Part shown: positions 1 through 7,880 of the stretch, one piece after another
Layout of the letters: every line of letters begins with the position of its first letter
Position numbering within the stretch: position 1 is the stretch's first letter
From: an uncultured Porphyromonadaceae bacterium
GTDB lineage: Bacteria; Bacteroidota; Bacteroidia; Bacteroidales; Muribaculaceae
Length of the DNA: 64,000 bases
Assembly: GCA_937921035.1 (NCBI GenBank)
Contig: CALEUL010000023.1
Coordinates: 1 to 64,000, forward strand
Reading direction: 5' to 3'
Translations under genes and position numbers: made by a program
Notes under the pieces: model-generated
What the model saw: only the letters and a program-made list of their open reading frames with translations
Told to the model about the DNA's origin: nothing
Databases searched by the model: none

Positions 1-50
1 CTAGCTGATATTCAATGGTGCCTTTTTAGAACAGCCCCAAAGTGACGAAG

Positions 51-977
51 TCAGGAAACATTATAGCCATCGTTCTGTATCGCTCCATTATATCCCCGCA
101 GCTGCGTCCGGGGAATCTCCCCGGCTCGACTCCCCTTGTGGTAATAGAACCACGTCCCTTTCGGATTCGGACTCACGTCCCGGAACTGCCAGACGTAGCC
201 TTTGCGGCATGGCTGCCCTTTGCGGGCGGCTATGTTCCACGGGACTTCGTCTATCTGCACATATCCTCCGTAAAGTACCGCCTCCCGCTGGCTCTCATAA
301 AGGGGATAGAGTACGTTTGCAGTGGCATGTATCCAGTCGTTTACCGTGGAGGTCGGAAGTCTCATTCCGAGTTCGGAGAACATCTTCACCTGACGGTACT
401 CGGGCAGATGGTGGTTGAATTTGTTGTCTATAAGGGTGGCAAGCAGATCGGCTCCGACATGACCGCCACCTATGATGCTGTGCGGGCCGGGAGCCTGTAT
501 TATCCGGGGCGACGGGGCGTTCCTGTCAGTCTTGAACCGGAGTATCGGCGTTATGTTCTTTTCCACCCATAGCCGCTGAGGCTCCAGATGAAGGACTCTG
601 GTCTCGTCCTGTCCGATCACTTCGTATTCCTCAAGGTCAACACCTTCCGGATATACCGTCCTGGTCTCCTCGGGCAGCCCGTAAGTGTTGTACCTCTCGG
701 GGCGCCTTCCCATGCCTTCTGACTGGTTCCTGGCTTCGACGCGACGCCTGTCAGCGGCGGCATCAACTTCCCCGGAGACCTTCTCAAGCTCCTTTGCGGC
801 GGCAAGTTTCGCTTCTTCTTCAAGCTCGCTGAACAATGACGGACCTTCATATTTTACCGCCCTGTCCTTGAGCGAACTTCCGAAAGCCCGACGCTGCAGC
901 TGCTCAATAAGCCGTGCCTGAGAGATGATCAGCTCATGGCACGCCTCTATCGTATCGGGGAGTATCAGCGTCTTTTT
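51..977 (-). pseudogene. IS66 family transposase (TnpC), truncated remnant
   Basis: The reading frame is open from just after a TGA at 978-980 to a TGA at 51-53. It encodes the N-terminal half of an IS66 transposase: an N-terminal leucine-rich helix, an RAFGSS segment resembling the family's zinc-finger-proximal LFGRSSEK motif, then the catalytic DDE start with VQIDEVPW and a conserved QNDGYNV near its end. No ATG opens the frame at its 5' end; the first in-frame ATG is at 834-836, inside the conserved region. The frame stops right after GYNV, where intact proteins continue for roughly 200 residues. It is therefore very probably non-functional. The left edge prevents checking whether a later frame restores homology. 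Confidence 0.8.
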
Positions 978-1035
978 TCATGCCACTAAGTTACTATAAT
1001 TTAGCGATATATGCAAATATCTTCCCCTGTATTTT

Positions 1036-1373
1036 TCAGTCTTTTTCATATCTGTGGCGTCGGGCAACCTTCGGGGAGATACCCTCCATAAGAAGCACCA
1101 GTTCGGGCCACTTCATGCTGCGGAATCAGATGCCATGACGAAGAAAGATGCGCGGATAGAACCGCCCCTCCTTCAGACGTTTGTAGTACATTACATATCC
1201 TCCATATTCCCAGTGAAGTATCTTCATGACTTTGCGCGACCTGCCCACAAAGATATAGAATCGCCGTTGGAAGGGTCAAGGCCAACCGTACGGACCTGGC
1301 CGCTCAGACAGTTGACTCCCATACGCATATCCGTCGGATGTTGCGCCATAACAATGCGGTTGCTTTGCGGCAT
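1036..1373 (-). pseudogene. IS66 Orf2-like protein (TnpB), frameshifted remnant
   Basis: Starting at the ATG at 1371-1373, the protein begins MPQSNRIVMAQHPTDMRMG, the usual IS66 TnpB opening (PTDMR). Near 1258, after DPSNGD, the homologous reading moves to another frame, which continues YIFVGRSRKVMKILHWE and YYKRLKEGRF. A TGA then interrupts before FRSMKWPELVLLMEGI, which is still recognisable TnpB sequence. One frameshift and one in-frame stop make this a clear pseudogene. It lies just upstream of the transposase remnant, in the normal IS66 gene order. Confidence 0.8.
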
Positions 1374-1508
1374 GTATAAATCCGGATTTTATATATTTTT
1401 TTTGCTATAAACTTACATTATTTTCGTAGCAGGATATACTATTTTCATATTTCTTGCGTTAGTAGTTAATAAATATTGTATAACCATAAACTTGGTAAAG
1501 TCGAAATC

Positions 1509-3416
1509 ATGATACTGTCAAAAATATCGAGATGGTATTTCTCTAAAAGGGCGCTCCCCCTGTGGGGCATTTTGATGCTTGACTGTATGATAGTCATGCT
1601 GTCGGAATTAGCTGTATATGCAGTAAACAACGGACCGGGATTCACATACGCGCATTTGGGTGCCATATTCGGTGCATTTGCTTTTTATCTGATATTTTAT
1701 ATCATTGGTTTCCGACTGTTCCACACATATTCGGGAATTATCCGTTATTCTTCGTTTGTGGATTTGCAGCATGTCGGTTTTGCGATGCTTACGGGTCTTG
1801 CGATGATTGGAGTGTGCAAATATGGGTTACATTCCGACACATGGCTTTTCCCGATCAGGATGAAAGAACTGATTATATCGGCCCTTATCTCCATTGCTCT
1901 TATGTGGGCGCTGCGTGTTGCGGTCAAGTATTTGTATGATACGATGTCCACAAACATTAATACGAAGCCGGTATTTATTTATGGAGTCAAGGAGGGTGGT
2001 GTGTCTCTTGCAAAGAGCATCCGTAATTCGCCCCGTCCAGAGTACCATATAGATGGTTTTATTACAGATGGTGATGATATGCAGGGCCGCATGCTGATGG
2101 GGGTCAGAGTGTATCCTAATGATGACAGTGTAGTAGATATAATGAAGTCCCGCGGTGTAAACACTTTGCTGGTATCTCCTCTGAAGAACGAAAACATCCG
2201 CAATAACCAGACAATGGTCGAGCATCTGATAAAAGCAAATATTCAGATACTTATGCGGCAGGCCGACAAGGAGTGGGACGGAAAGACTGATCTTGACCAT
2301 ACGCAGCTGAAGGAGGTTGATATTGTAGACCTGTTGCCGCGCGAGAAAATCGAAATCAATCTAAAGACGGTTGCGGATCAGCTTGCTGGAAAGTGTATAC
2401 TTATAACTGGTGCGGCCGGCAGTATCGGAAGCGAGATTGTCCGCCAGGTGGCTCAGTTCAGTCCGTCGCACCTCATCCTCATCGACCAGGCAGAGACCCC
2501 GCTACATGATATCCGCCTTATGATGGCTCGCGAATGGCCTGATCTTCATGCTGAGACCATTGTAAGCGACATAGCCATGCGTCAGCGAATGGAAGAAATT
2601 TTCGGCGAATGGAAGCCGGATTATGTTTTCCATGCTGCTGCTTACAAGCATGTGCCCATGATGGAGAACAATCCTGGCGAGAGTATCCGCAACAATGTGG
2701 AGGGTACGCGAATAATAGCCGATCTTGCCGTTAAGTACGGAACTTCTAAATTCGTCATGGTTTCTACCGACAAAGCAGTTAATCCGACCAATGTGATGGG
2801 CTGTTCCAAGCGAATCTGCGAGATATATGTACAGAGCCTTGATAAGGCGATCAAGGATGGCAAAATCGAAGGCAAGACCCAGTTCGTTACTACCCGGTTC
2901 GGTAATGTTCTCGGCTCAAACGGCTCGGTAATTCCGTTGTTCCGCGAGCAGATACGTCATGGAGGCCCCGTTACTGTAACGCATCCCGATATCATCCGCT
3001 TCTTCATGCTTATCCCCGAAGCTTGCAAACTTGTTCTTGAAGCAGGCACTATGGGGCATGGCGGTGAAATATTTGTTTTCGATATGGGTAAGCCGGTCAA
3101 GATTGTAGATCTTGCCAAACGTATGATAAGTCTCAGCGGTGCGAAGAATGTCGAAATCAAGTTCACCGGACTGCGAGCCGGCGAAAAATTATACGAGGAG
3201 GTTCTTAACGAACAGGAAACTACAAAACCTACTTTCCATCCCAAAATCAAGATAGCAACAGTACGAGAATACGACTATGCCGATGTATGCCGCGATATAG
3301 ATGTTCTTTACGCTTCCAGCCTTGTTGACGATGACATGACAATCGTTCGTCATATGAAAGAAATCGTTCCCGAGTTCAAATCCCGCCATTCGGTATACGA
3401 GGCTCTTGATAAATAG
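1509..3416 (+). CDS. Membrane-anchored nucleotide-sugar 4,6-dehydratase (CapD/WbpM-like)
   Basis: This is a 635-residue polysaccharide-biosynthesis protein. About four membrane helices fill residues 1-150, followed by a Rossmann-like CoA-binding-type domain (about 160-260) and a catalytic SDR domain with the NAD(P) motif TGAAGSIGSE near residue 300. The catalytic stretch STDKAVNPTNVMGCSK near 419-435 has Met where classical SDR enzymes have Tyr, which is typical of the WbpM/CapD membrane branch. Family members dehydrate UDP-GlcNAc-type sugars for O-antigen or capsule. I chose the ATG at 1509; an upstream TTG at 1476 is in frame but adds no conserved sequence. The gene stands alone, with no glycosyltransferases beside it. 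The exact substrate is unknown. Confidence 0.9.
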   Translation: MILSKISRWYFSKRALPLWGILMLDCMIVMLSELAVYAVNNGPGFTYAHLGAIFGAFAFYLIFYIIGFRLFHTYSGIIRYSSFVDLQHVGFAMLTGLAMIGVCKYGLHSDTWLFPIRMKELIISALISIALMWALRVAVKYLYDTMSTNINTKPVFIYGVKEGGVSLAKSIRNSPRPEYHIDGFITDGDDMQGRMLMGVRVYPNDDSVVDIMKSRGVNTLLVSPLKNENIRNNQTMVEHLIKANIQILMRQADKEWDGKTDLDHTQLKEVDIVDLLPREKIEINLKTVADQLAGKCILITGAAGSIGSEIVRQVAQFSPSHLILIDQAETPLHDIRLMMAREWPDLHAETIVSDIAMRQRMEEIFGEWKPDYVFHAAAYKHVPMMENNPGESIRNNVEGTRIIADLAVKYGTSKFVMVSTDKAVNPTNVMGCSKRICEIYVQSLDKAIKDGKIEGKTQFVTTRFGNVLGSNGSVIPLFREQIRHGGPVTVTHPDIIRFFMLIPEACKLVLEAGTMGHGGEIFVFDMGKPVKIVDLAKRMISLSGAKNVEIKFTGLRAGEKLYEEVLNEQETTKPTFHPKIKIATVREYDYADVCRDIDVLYASSLVDDDMTIVRHMKEIVPEFKSRHSVYEALDK

Positions 3417-3446
3417 TCTGGAACAGTAGGATAATAGGAATAATCA

Positions 3447-3483
3447 GGTGTCGGGACGATCCGTCGTACCGGCACCATTTTTT
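3447..3483 (+). terminator. Rho-independent terminator after the CapD-like gene
   Basis: GGTGTCGG pairs with CCGGCACC (one G-T pair), with an inner GACG/CGTC stem, followed by a six-T run. It lies 31 bp past the stop codon. Confidence 0.75.
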
Positions 3484-3616
3484 ATCAAATGGTCGGCCAA
3501 TGAACACACACATGGTTATATATACCATTTGCTGAAAGATTTTGCATTTATTTTCGCAAGCTGCCGCGTTTTGTCAGTTTGTTGTTGTAATTTTACGACA
3601 GAAAAATAAATCGGCT

Positions 3617-4534
3617 ATGAGGCAGAGTGAATTATTCAAGCGCTATATATGGCTCGTTGAACTAATATACAGAAGCGATGGTATTTCCCGCGATGATATA
3701 AATCGTTGCTGGAGGCAGTCTTGTTACAACAATGGCAAAGAAGATGAACTACCCGAACGTACTTTTCATAGGCACAAAGAGGCTATCAAAGATTTATTTG
3801 ACGTTGATATTGTCTGCGACCGTCATGGTGAGAAGACATATCATATAGCGAATAGGGAGACTTTGAAACTGGAGGGGGCGATGGAATGGCTGCTGAATAC
3901 TTTTGCAGTCAACAACATCTTGTCGGAATGCAAGGATTTGAAACATCGTATTCTGTTCGAGCCGATGCCGGCCGGTCAACAGTACCTTATGCCTATTATC
4001 GAAGCGATGCGTGGTGGCAGAGTTCTGAGCCTGTCGTATCAGAGTTTCAGAATGGACTCGCCAGCACCTCTTGAGGTCGAGCCATACTGTCTTAAGATTT
4101 ACAGGCAAAGATGGTATCTATTGGGCAGGCGTCCAGAACGAGATGTCATGCGGATTTTCGCGCTTGATCGAATTAAAGGCATCGAGCAGACCGGCAAGAC
4201 ATTCTTGTTGCCAGATTCGTTTGATGCTGAGAAATATTTTGAGAATACAATCGGGATAATCGTCGAGGACAACTGCGAGCCTCAGACAATCACGATATGT
4301 GCGGCCAACGGTCAGCAGGATTATATTCGCTCGCTTCCTCTACATCCCACGCAGCAGGAATATGAAACTGGACCTAATAGTGCAAAATTCAGCATCTTTG
4401 CTCAGCCCAACAGCGATCTAATTAAGGAACTGCTGAGATATGGCGAAGATGTCGCTGTGCTTACACCCAAATGGTTTAGAGATAAGTTCCGCGAGATAGC
4501 AAATAATATGAGTTACCACTATAGCGAAGAATAA
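3617..4534 (+). CDS. WYL-domain transcriptional regulator
   Basis: The 305-residue protein has an N-terminal winged-helix DNA-binding region (about 1-80), a WYL domain with the signature RWYLLGRR near residue 165, and a C-terminal WCX-type domain (about 210-305). WYL proteins are ligand-sensing repressors or activators, often controlling defence or mobile-element genes; binding of nucleic acid or small ligands by WYL is known for the family. The ATG at 3617 begins MRQSELFKRY, the normal family start; an in-frame TTG at 3542 is unlikely. The next gene begins 1 nt after its stop, so the two are almost certainly co-transcribed and translationally coupled. What it regulates is inferred from position only. 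Confidence 0.88.
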   Translation: MRQSELFKRYIWLVELIYRSDGISRDDINRCWRQSCYNNGKEDELPERTFHRHKEAIKDLFDVDIVCDRHGEKTYHIANRETLKLEGAMEWLLNTFAVNNILSECKDLKHRILFEPMPAGQQYLMPIIEAMRGGRVLSLSYQSFRMDSPAPLEVEPYCLKIYRQRWYLLGRRPERDVMRIFALDRIKGIEQTGKTFLLPDSFDAEKYFENTIGIIVEDNCEPQTITICAANGQQDYIRSLPLHPTQQEYETGPNSAKFSIFAQPNSDLIKELLRYGEDVAVLTPKWFRDKFREIANNMSYHYSEE

Positions 4535-4535
4535 C

Positions 4536-5675
4536 ATGATAGGAAGAATCACACCGGAAAGAATCACAGAGCTGTCAAGCTGCGAGGTGTTTGTATTTGG
4601 AAGCAACCTGGAAGGGCAGCATTATGGAGGAGCTGCGCGCATGGCATACGACTGCTTTGGGGCAGAATGGGGCAGTGGTGTCGGTCCGACAGGCAAATGC
4701 TATGCAATCCCCACTATGCATGGAGGGGTAGAGGAGATAAAGCCATATGTGGACGAATTTGTGGAATATGTAAAGTGTCATCCCAATAACCGATTCCTCA
4801 TCACGCGTATCGGTTGTGGAATTGCAGGCTTTACCGACAAGGAAATAGCGCCGTTATTCAAAGAAATTAAGGATATTCCAAACGTGTGCTTGCCTAAAAA
4901 GTGGTTCAATGTTCTGCGCGAAGATGAATTTGTTGAATCTATGTGTTTTGGCCTCGTTCCCTCAAAGCCCGTAATAGAGATACCAAAAGCAATTACTGAA
5001 AAAGACCTGAAACGTCTTTGCGAAGAATATAAATATGTGATTGGCGCAAGGATTTTATCTGCTCCCAAACCGGATATCCGGATCCGATATGTGATAGACC
5101 GCGGTCGGTTCGGGTATGCCAACTTCGGCGATTTCTTTTTCTTTGGCGATTATCTGTATGTATGGACACGAGATAAAGAATTTGCCGAAGATCATAATCA
5201 GGATGTTGTAGAAGTGTATTTCGGAGACGAATGCAAGGGTCGCGGCTACTGTCATCGGGTGATATTCGCCGGAGTGAAAACACCCTATCACGATTCAAAC
5301 GGCGACGACATATACACCGGCGATGTACTTGATCTGCATGGCGAATATGTCGATAATCCGCTTGCACTCGGAACATTCGGAGAGAACGATAAAGATTGGG
5401 ACGCTAAATATGCTTTTGTTCTTGATAATCATTGCATCACACCAGAAATGTGTAAATCCATGACACGTGTTGGAACAGTTTTTTATCAGCTTGACTGGAA
5501 CGATGAACCGCAGAAAATTGCCGACCTTTGCTATCGGTTTCAGCCGTGGCGTCCAGACGGCACCAAAGAGGAAGACCGCATAGTGATGGCAAAATTCACC
5601 CCCAATTTCGATAAAGAAATCTGGAAATACTATGGCCTGAATATGTTAGGCACAGAATTTAACTGGAGAAAATAA
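4536..5675 (+). CDS. Macro-like (A1S_2505-type) / YopX-like two-domain protein
   Basis: The 379-residue protein has two parts. Residues 1-130 match the phage-associated macro-like A1S_2505-type family: VFVFGSNLEGQHYGGAAR, then GPTGKCYAIPTM and ITRIGCGIAGF, a Gly-rich ADP-ribose-type pocket. Residues about 240-370 resemble the phage YopX fold, with DSNGDDIYTGDVL and a following beta-rich region. Both halves are typical of prophage or mobile DNA. It follows the WYL gene by 1 nt and precedes the GIY-YIG gene by 19 bp. Enzymatic activity (for example on ADP-ribose signals) is possible but not shown. A degenerate copy of its C-terminal coding segment lies at 6659-6713. The domain calls are from remembered motifs, so the YopX assignment is less certain than the macro-like one. 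Confidence 0.75.
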   Translation: MIGRITPERITELSSCEVFVFGSNLEGQHYGGAARMAYDCFGAEWGSGVGPTGKCYAIPTMHGGVEEIKPYVDEFVEYVKCHPNNRFLITRIGCGIAGFTDKEIAPLFKEIKDIPNVCLPKKWFNVLREDEFVESMCFGLVPSKPVIEIPKAITEKDLKRLCEEYKYVIGARILSAPKPDIRIRYVIDRGRFGYANFGDFFFFGDYLYVWTRDKEFAEDHNQDVVEVYFGDECKGRGYCHRVIFAGVKTPYHDSNGDDIYTGDVLDLHGEYVDNPLALGTFGENDKDWDAKYAFVLDNHCITPEMCKSMTRVGTVFYQLDWNDEPQKIADLCYRFQPWRPDGTKEEDRIVMAKFTPNFDKEIWKYYGLNMLGTEFNWRK

Positions 5676-5694
5676 CCTAATAACCTTATAATAC

Positions 5695-6597
5695 ATGAAA
5701 AGAGAGAAATATACCACAATTGTTCAGAATTTGCTTAAGGGAATCGACAGCGAATTTGACAATACTTGTCCACGACAAATTAAAATGATTCGTCATGCAG
5801 ACAGCCGTACGAAGTTGGGTAAGGATGAAATTCAAACAAAATTGTTTATTCATGGGAATCCTTTTCCAACCAATATTACAAGTCTATATGCTCTTTACGT
5901 ATATCGCAAAGATCTTTTTCTACAATATCAAAGCGAGCAATTGGCCAGTAATGTGAGAAACATAAAATACATTGTTTCTTTTATTGGGGAGGAAAAAACA
6001 TCCGCAAGATTCGTAGGAGTGTATAAAATAAATGGTAAAAAGGATAATCCGAGTGTAAGTGGCGAAGTGATTTTAGATTTGGAGCAAATAAAGGCTTTTG
6101 AGCATTTAGAAAAAAGAATTGTAATTGATTGGGGATTTCCAGCTAATTCCTGGCATCAGTATTATAATAAAGAGAAGAAAGCTCGAATAGAAGAATATAT
6201 ACCGGAACAAGGTAACGTGCCGTTATTTGAATCATATTTGGATGTAAATCTGAATCATGCCCAATTGCAACTTGTAGTTCAACACCCTGATTGGGTGACA
6301 ATGCTAAAGGATATAAATTGCATATATTGCATATTGGATACATCAAATGGGAAACTCTATATCGGTTCAACTTATAATAAACAGGGAATATTGGGCCGAT
6401 GGATTCAATATGCAGCAACCGGTCATGGAGGGGATTTGGATCTTAAGAAGAAAGGAGAAGATTATTGCAAAACAAATTTGAAATGGTCTATTCTTGAAAC
6501 TCTGCCATTGGATGTCTCTGCCCATTATGCTATAGAACGTGAAACTCTGTGGAAAGAAAAATTAGGAGTTAGAAGATTTGGTTATTGCAATAACTGA
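5695..6597 (+). CDS. GIY-YIG nuclease domain protein with an unrecognised N-terminal domain
   Basis: The 300-residue protein ends in a GIY-YIG nuclease domain (about 207-300): IYCILDTSNGKLYIGST is the two-strand GIY-YIG core, LGRWIQYAATGHGG supplies the catalytic Arg helix, and AIERETLWKEKLG the metal-binding Glu. The first 200 residues have no domain I recognise. They are lysine-rich and include a VSFIGEE strand and a WGFPANSWHQYY segment, possibly a DNA- or protein-recognition module. The coding sequence is visibly more A+T-rich than the chromosomal genes to the right, consistent with transfer. It is third in the WYL-led unit. A role as a defence effector or a homing-type nuclease is inference. 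Confidence 0.8.
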   Translation: MKREKYTTIVQNLLKGIDSEFDNTCPRQIKMIRHADSRTKLGKDEIQTKLFIHGNPFPTNITSLYALYVYRKDLFLQYQSEQLASNVRNIKYIVSFIGEEKTSARFVGVYKINGKKDNPSVSGEVILDLEQIKAFEHLEKRIVIDWGFPANSWHQYYNKEKKARIEEYIPEQGNVPLFESYLDVNLNHAQLQLVVQHPDWVTMLKDINCIYCILDTSNGKLYIGSTYNKQGILGRWIQYAATGHGGDLDLKKKGEDYCKTNLKWSILETLPLDVSAHYAIERETLWKEKLGVRRFGYCNN

Positions 6598-6658
6598 TAA
6601 TACATCTATTGATAAGTATTTCGGAATTTTCGAGACGCCTAAATAAAAGGTCAATAGC

Positions 6659-6713
6659 AAATCCATGACGCGCGAGAATAGTGTTCTATCAGCTTGGCTG
6701 GAACGATGAACCG
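6659..6713 (+). repeat. Degenerate copy of the 3' part of the macro/YopX gene
   Basis: This 55-bp stretch matches 5454-5510 inside the macro/YopX gene. Both start AAATCCATGAC, and both end TATCAGCTTG(A/G)CTGGAACGATGAACCG with one mismatch in the last 27 bp; the middle is diverged with a 2-bp length difference. Its frame is broken, so it is a fossil of a second copy. It lies in the 304-bp gene-free gap after the GIY-YIG gene. Confidence 0.8.
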
Positions 6714-6781
6714 CTATTATAATAGATTGTTGAATCAGTACAAATAATGAAATCATCAGAATACAACGTTCTACTGCGCAT

Positions 6782-6831
6782 AATAATCACCAAAGGTATC
6801 CAGATTAAGTGCCGAAACTTAAGTGATTATT
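6782..6831. repeat. Interrupted inverted repeat upstream of the sigma-like remnant
   Basis: AATAATCAC at 6782-6790 and TTAAGT at 6805-6810 together are the reverse complement of ACTTAAGTGATTATT at 6817-6831, with 14 extra bases splitting the left arm. It lies 70 bp before the sigma-like start. It could be an operator, a recombination scar or a structured RNA. I see nothing else between 6714 and 6901. Confidence 0.6.
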
Positions 6832-6901
6832 AGAGAAAGTTATGCTTGCGTATTGAAACGAAAGAATATCAACTATAAAGCAAACAAGAGATCGGATAAA
6901 T

Positions 6902-7380
6902 ATGAAAGAAATAATTAAGCGCGAACCAGACGAGGAATATTTGAAGTTTCTTCAGACCGTAAGTAGAGAAGATCTTCTCACTATAGAAGATGAAGTTAAA
7001 CTTATAAAGCAAATTCAACGAGCAGAGGGCGATGTAGAGGTATCAAAAGATAAGCTCATGCGTGCAAACCAACGATTTGTACGCGCTGTTGCCAGTCGAT
7101 ACGTTTCGGAGAAACATTCTTTGGAAGAACTAATGGTCGAAGGAAACATCGGTTTGGAATATGCAATCTACCACTTCGACGAAACATTGGGATTCAAATT
7201 TATCTCTTATGCAATCTGGTGGATTCGTCAAGGTATTCAGCGGGCTATCTGTGTTAAATAGAAATATGAAGGAAAATTGAAAGAACTGTCAAAACGAGAA
7301 CATGACATACTCCGAATATATATTTCGGTTTCGGATGTGAGAAGGCAAGTCTTGAAGAAATTCTACCGCAATACGGCTTC
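6902..7380 (+). pseudogene. Truncated RpoD-like sigma factor
   Basis: The open part (6902-7261, 119 aa) contains sigma-70 region 1.2 and region 2: RANQRFVRAVASRY, LEELMVEGNIGLEYAIYHFDE, and the -10-binding helix GFKFISYAIWWIRQGIQRAI. It stops at a TAG right after region 2.4. Downstream, in the same frame, KELSKREHDILRIY is the start of sigma region 4.1. A shift of frame then restores FGFGCEKASLEEI, the usual region 4 continuation. Region 3 and the helix-turn-helix end are missing. This looks like an internal deletion plus a frameshift in an extra RpoD paralogue. The truncated product might still bind core polymerase, but I favour a pseudogene. Confidence 0.75.
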
Positions 7381-7415
7381 TGTTCCAGCCCCTCTTTCTT
7401 CCGAGGTAAATTTCG

Positions 7416-7503
7416 TATCTTTGTTCCGAAGTTAAGTTTTTCATTTCAGCAATACAAAATTACTTAATTTTAAGGAGACTTCGGACTCCTTTTTTTGTAT
7501 TGC
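7416..7503 (+). ncRNA. Possible small RNA between an orphan promoter element and a terminator
   Basis: TATCTTTG at 7416-7423 matches the -7 consensus TAnnTTTG, with only a weak upstream element. No coding frame follows. An intrinsic terminator ends about 70 nt later at 7472-7496. The terminator is nested in a longer perfect stem, GCAATACAAAA (7449-7459) with TTTTGTATTGC (7493-7503). The arrangement fits a roughly 65-70 nt transcript, but no RNA family is recognised. Confidence 0.35.
7472..7496 (+). terminator. Intrinsic terminator with UUCG loop
   Basis: AAGGAG pairs with CTCCTT around a C-UUCG-G cap (one A-A mismatch), and seven Ts follow. It would end transcription from the sigma-remnant region or from the possible small RNA before kup. 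Confidence 0.7.
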
Positions 7504-7535
7504 CGTTGCATTTGTTGAAGAATTTCCTGAACTGT

Positions 7536-7572
7536 TCGCTCTTAGGGCGGACTTGGCCGACCCCAAGAGCGA
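7536..7572. repeat. Strong G+C-rich hairpin
   Basis: TCGCTCTT at 7536-7543 pairs with AAGAGCGA at 7565-7572, and the interior GGGCGG/CCGACCC can pair further. No T-run follows on either strand, so it is not a typical terminator. No gene lies between the sigma remnant (ending near 7380) and the small ORF at 7757. Confidence 0.6.
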
Positions 7573-7624
7573 GCCTCCCCCTCCGAGGAGAGAGATACAC
7601 TTGTATTGCGGTTTATATGCTAAA

Positions 7625-7686
7625 ACTGTGCGTTTCTATTTGGATTCTTCAGTGTTCCGAAAAAGTGTTCTGAAAAAGTGCACAGT
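7625..7686. repeat. Tandem 13-bp repeat flanked by a 7-bp inverted repeat
   Basis: AGTGTTCCGAAAA (7651-7663) is followed directly by AGTGTTCTGAAAA (7664-7676) and a further AGTG. ACTGTGC at 7625-7631 and GCACAGT at 7680-7686 flank the block. It lies 70-130 bp before the small ORF upstream of kup and may be a regulator binding site. Confidence 0.5.
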
Positions 7687-7756
7687 CCATTTAATTGGTG
7701 AATGAATATAAAACATTTTTTTTAACCGCGGTGTTATAATTTTCAAATTATAAACT

Positions 7757-7879
7757 ATGAATTCAATTTTCAAGAACACCTCACTTGCCTCAACTGATAT
7801 GTGCCATGCCGTTGTGGCTGATGATATTTCCAGAGATATCTTTGGATGTATTTTAATTAATTGGCTCAATCAAAAATAA
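7757..7879 (+). CDS. 40-aa ORF immediately upstream of kup
   Basis: The ATG at 7757 opens a 40-codon frame (MNSIFKNTSLAS... ending NWLNQK) that stops at 7879, one base before the kup ATG at 7881. The A+T-rich TATAATTTTC just upstream resembles a -7 element with one mismatch. I recognise no homologue, no signal peptide and no membrane segment; it has two cysteines. The tight abutment suggests a leader peptide coupled to kup, but a chance ORF is possible. Confidence 0.4.
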   Translation: MNSIFKNTSLASTDMCHAVVADDISRDIFGCILINWLNQK

Positions 7880-7880
7880 A

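Larger units (their letters stand above)
1..1373 (-). mobile_element. Decayed IS66-family insertion sequence
   Basis: The minus strand carries, in order, the remains of an IS66 tnpB (IS66 Orf2) and a tnpC transposase. Both are damaged: tnpB by a frameshift and a stop, tnpC by loss of its start and an in-frame stop. I see no tnpA and could not define terminal inverted repeats. The element runs to the left edge, so its full extent is unknown. It looks like a dead copy marking an accessory region. Confidence 0.8.

Noticed and set aside
1476..1508. TTG start for the CapD-like gene
   Set aside because: Adds 11 non-conserved residues; ATG 1509 begins the membrane region normally.
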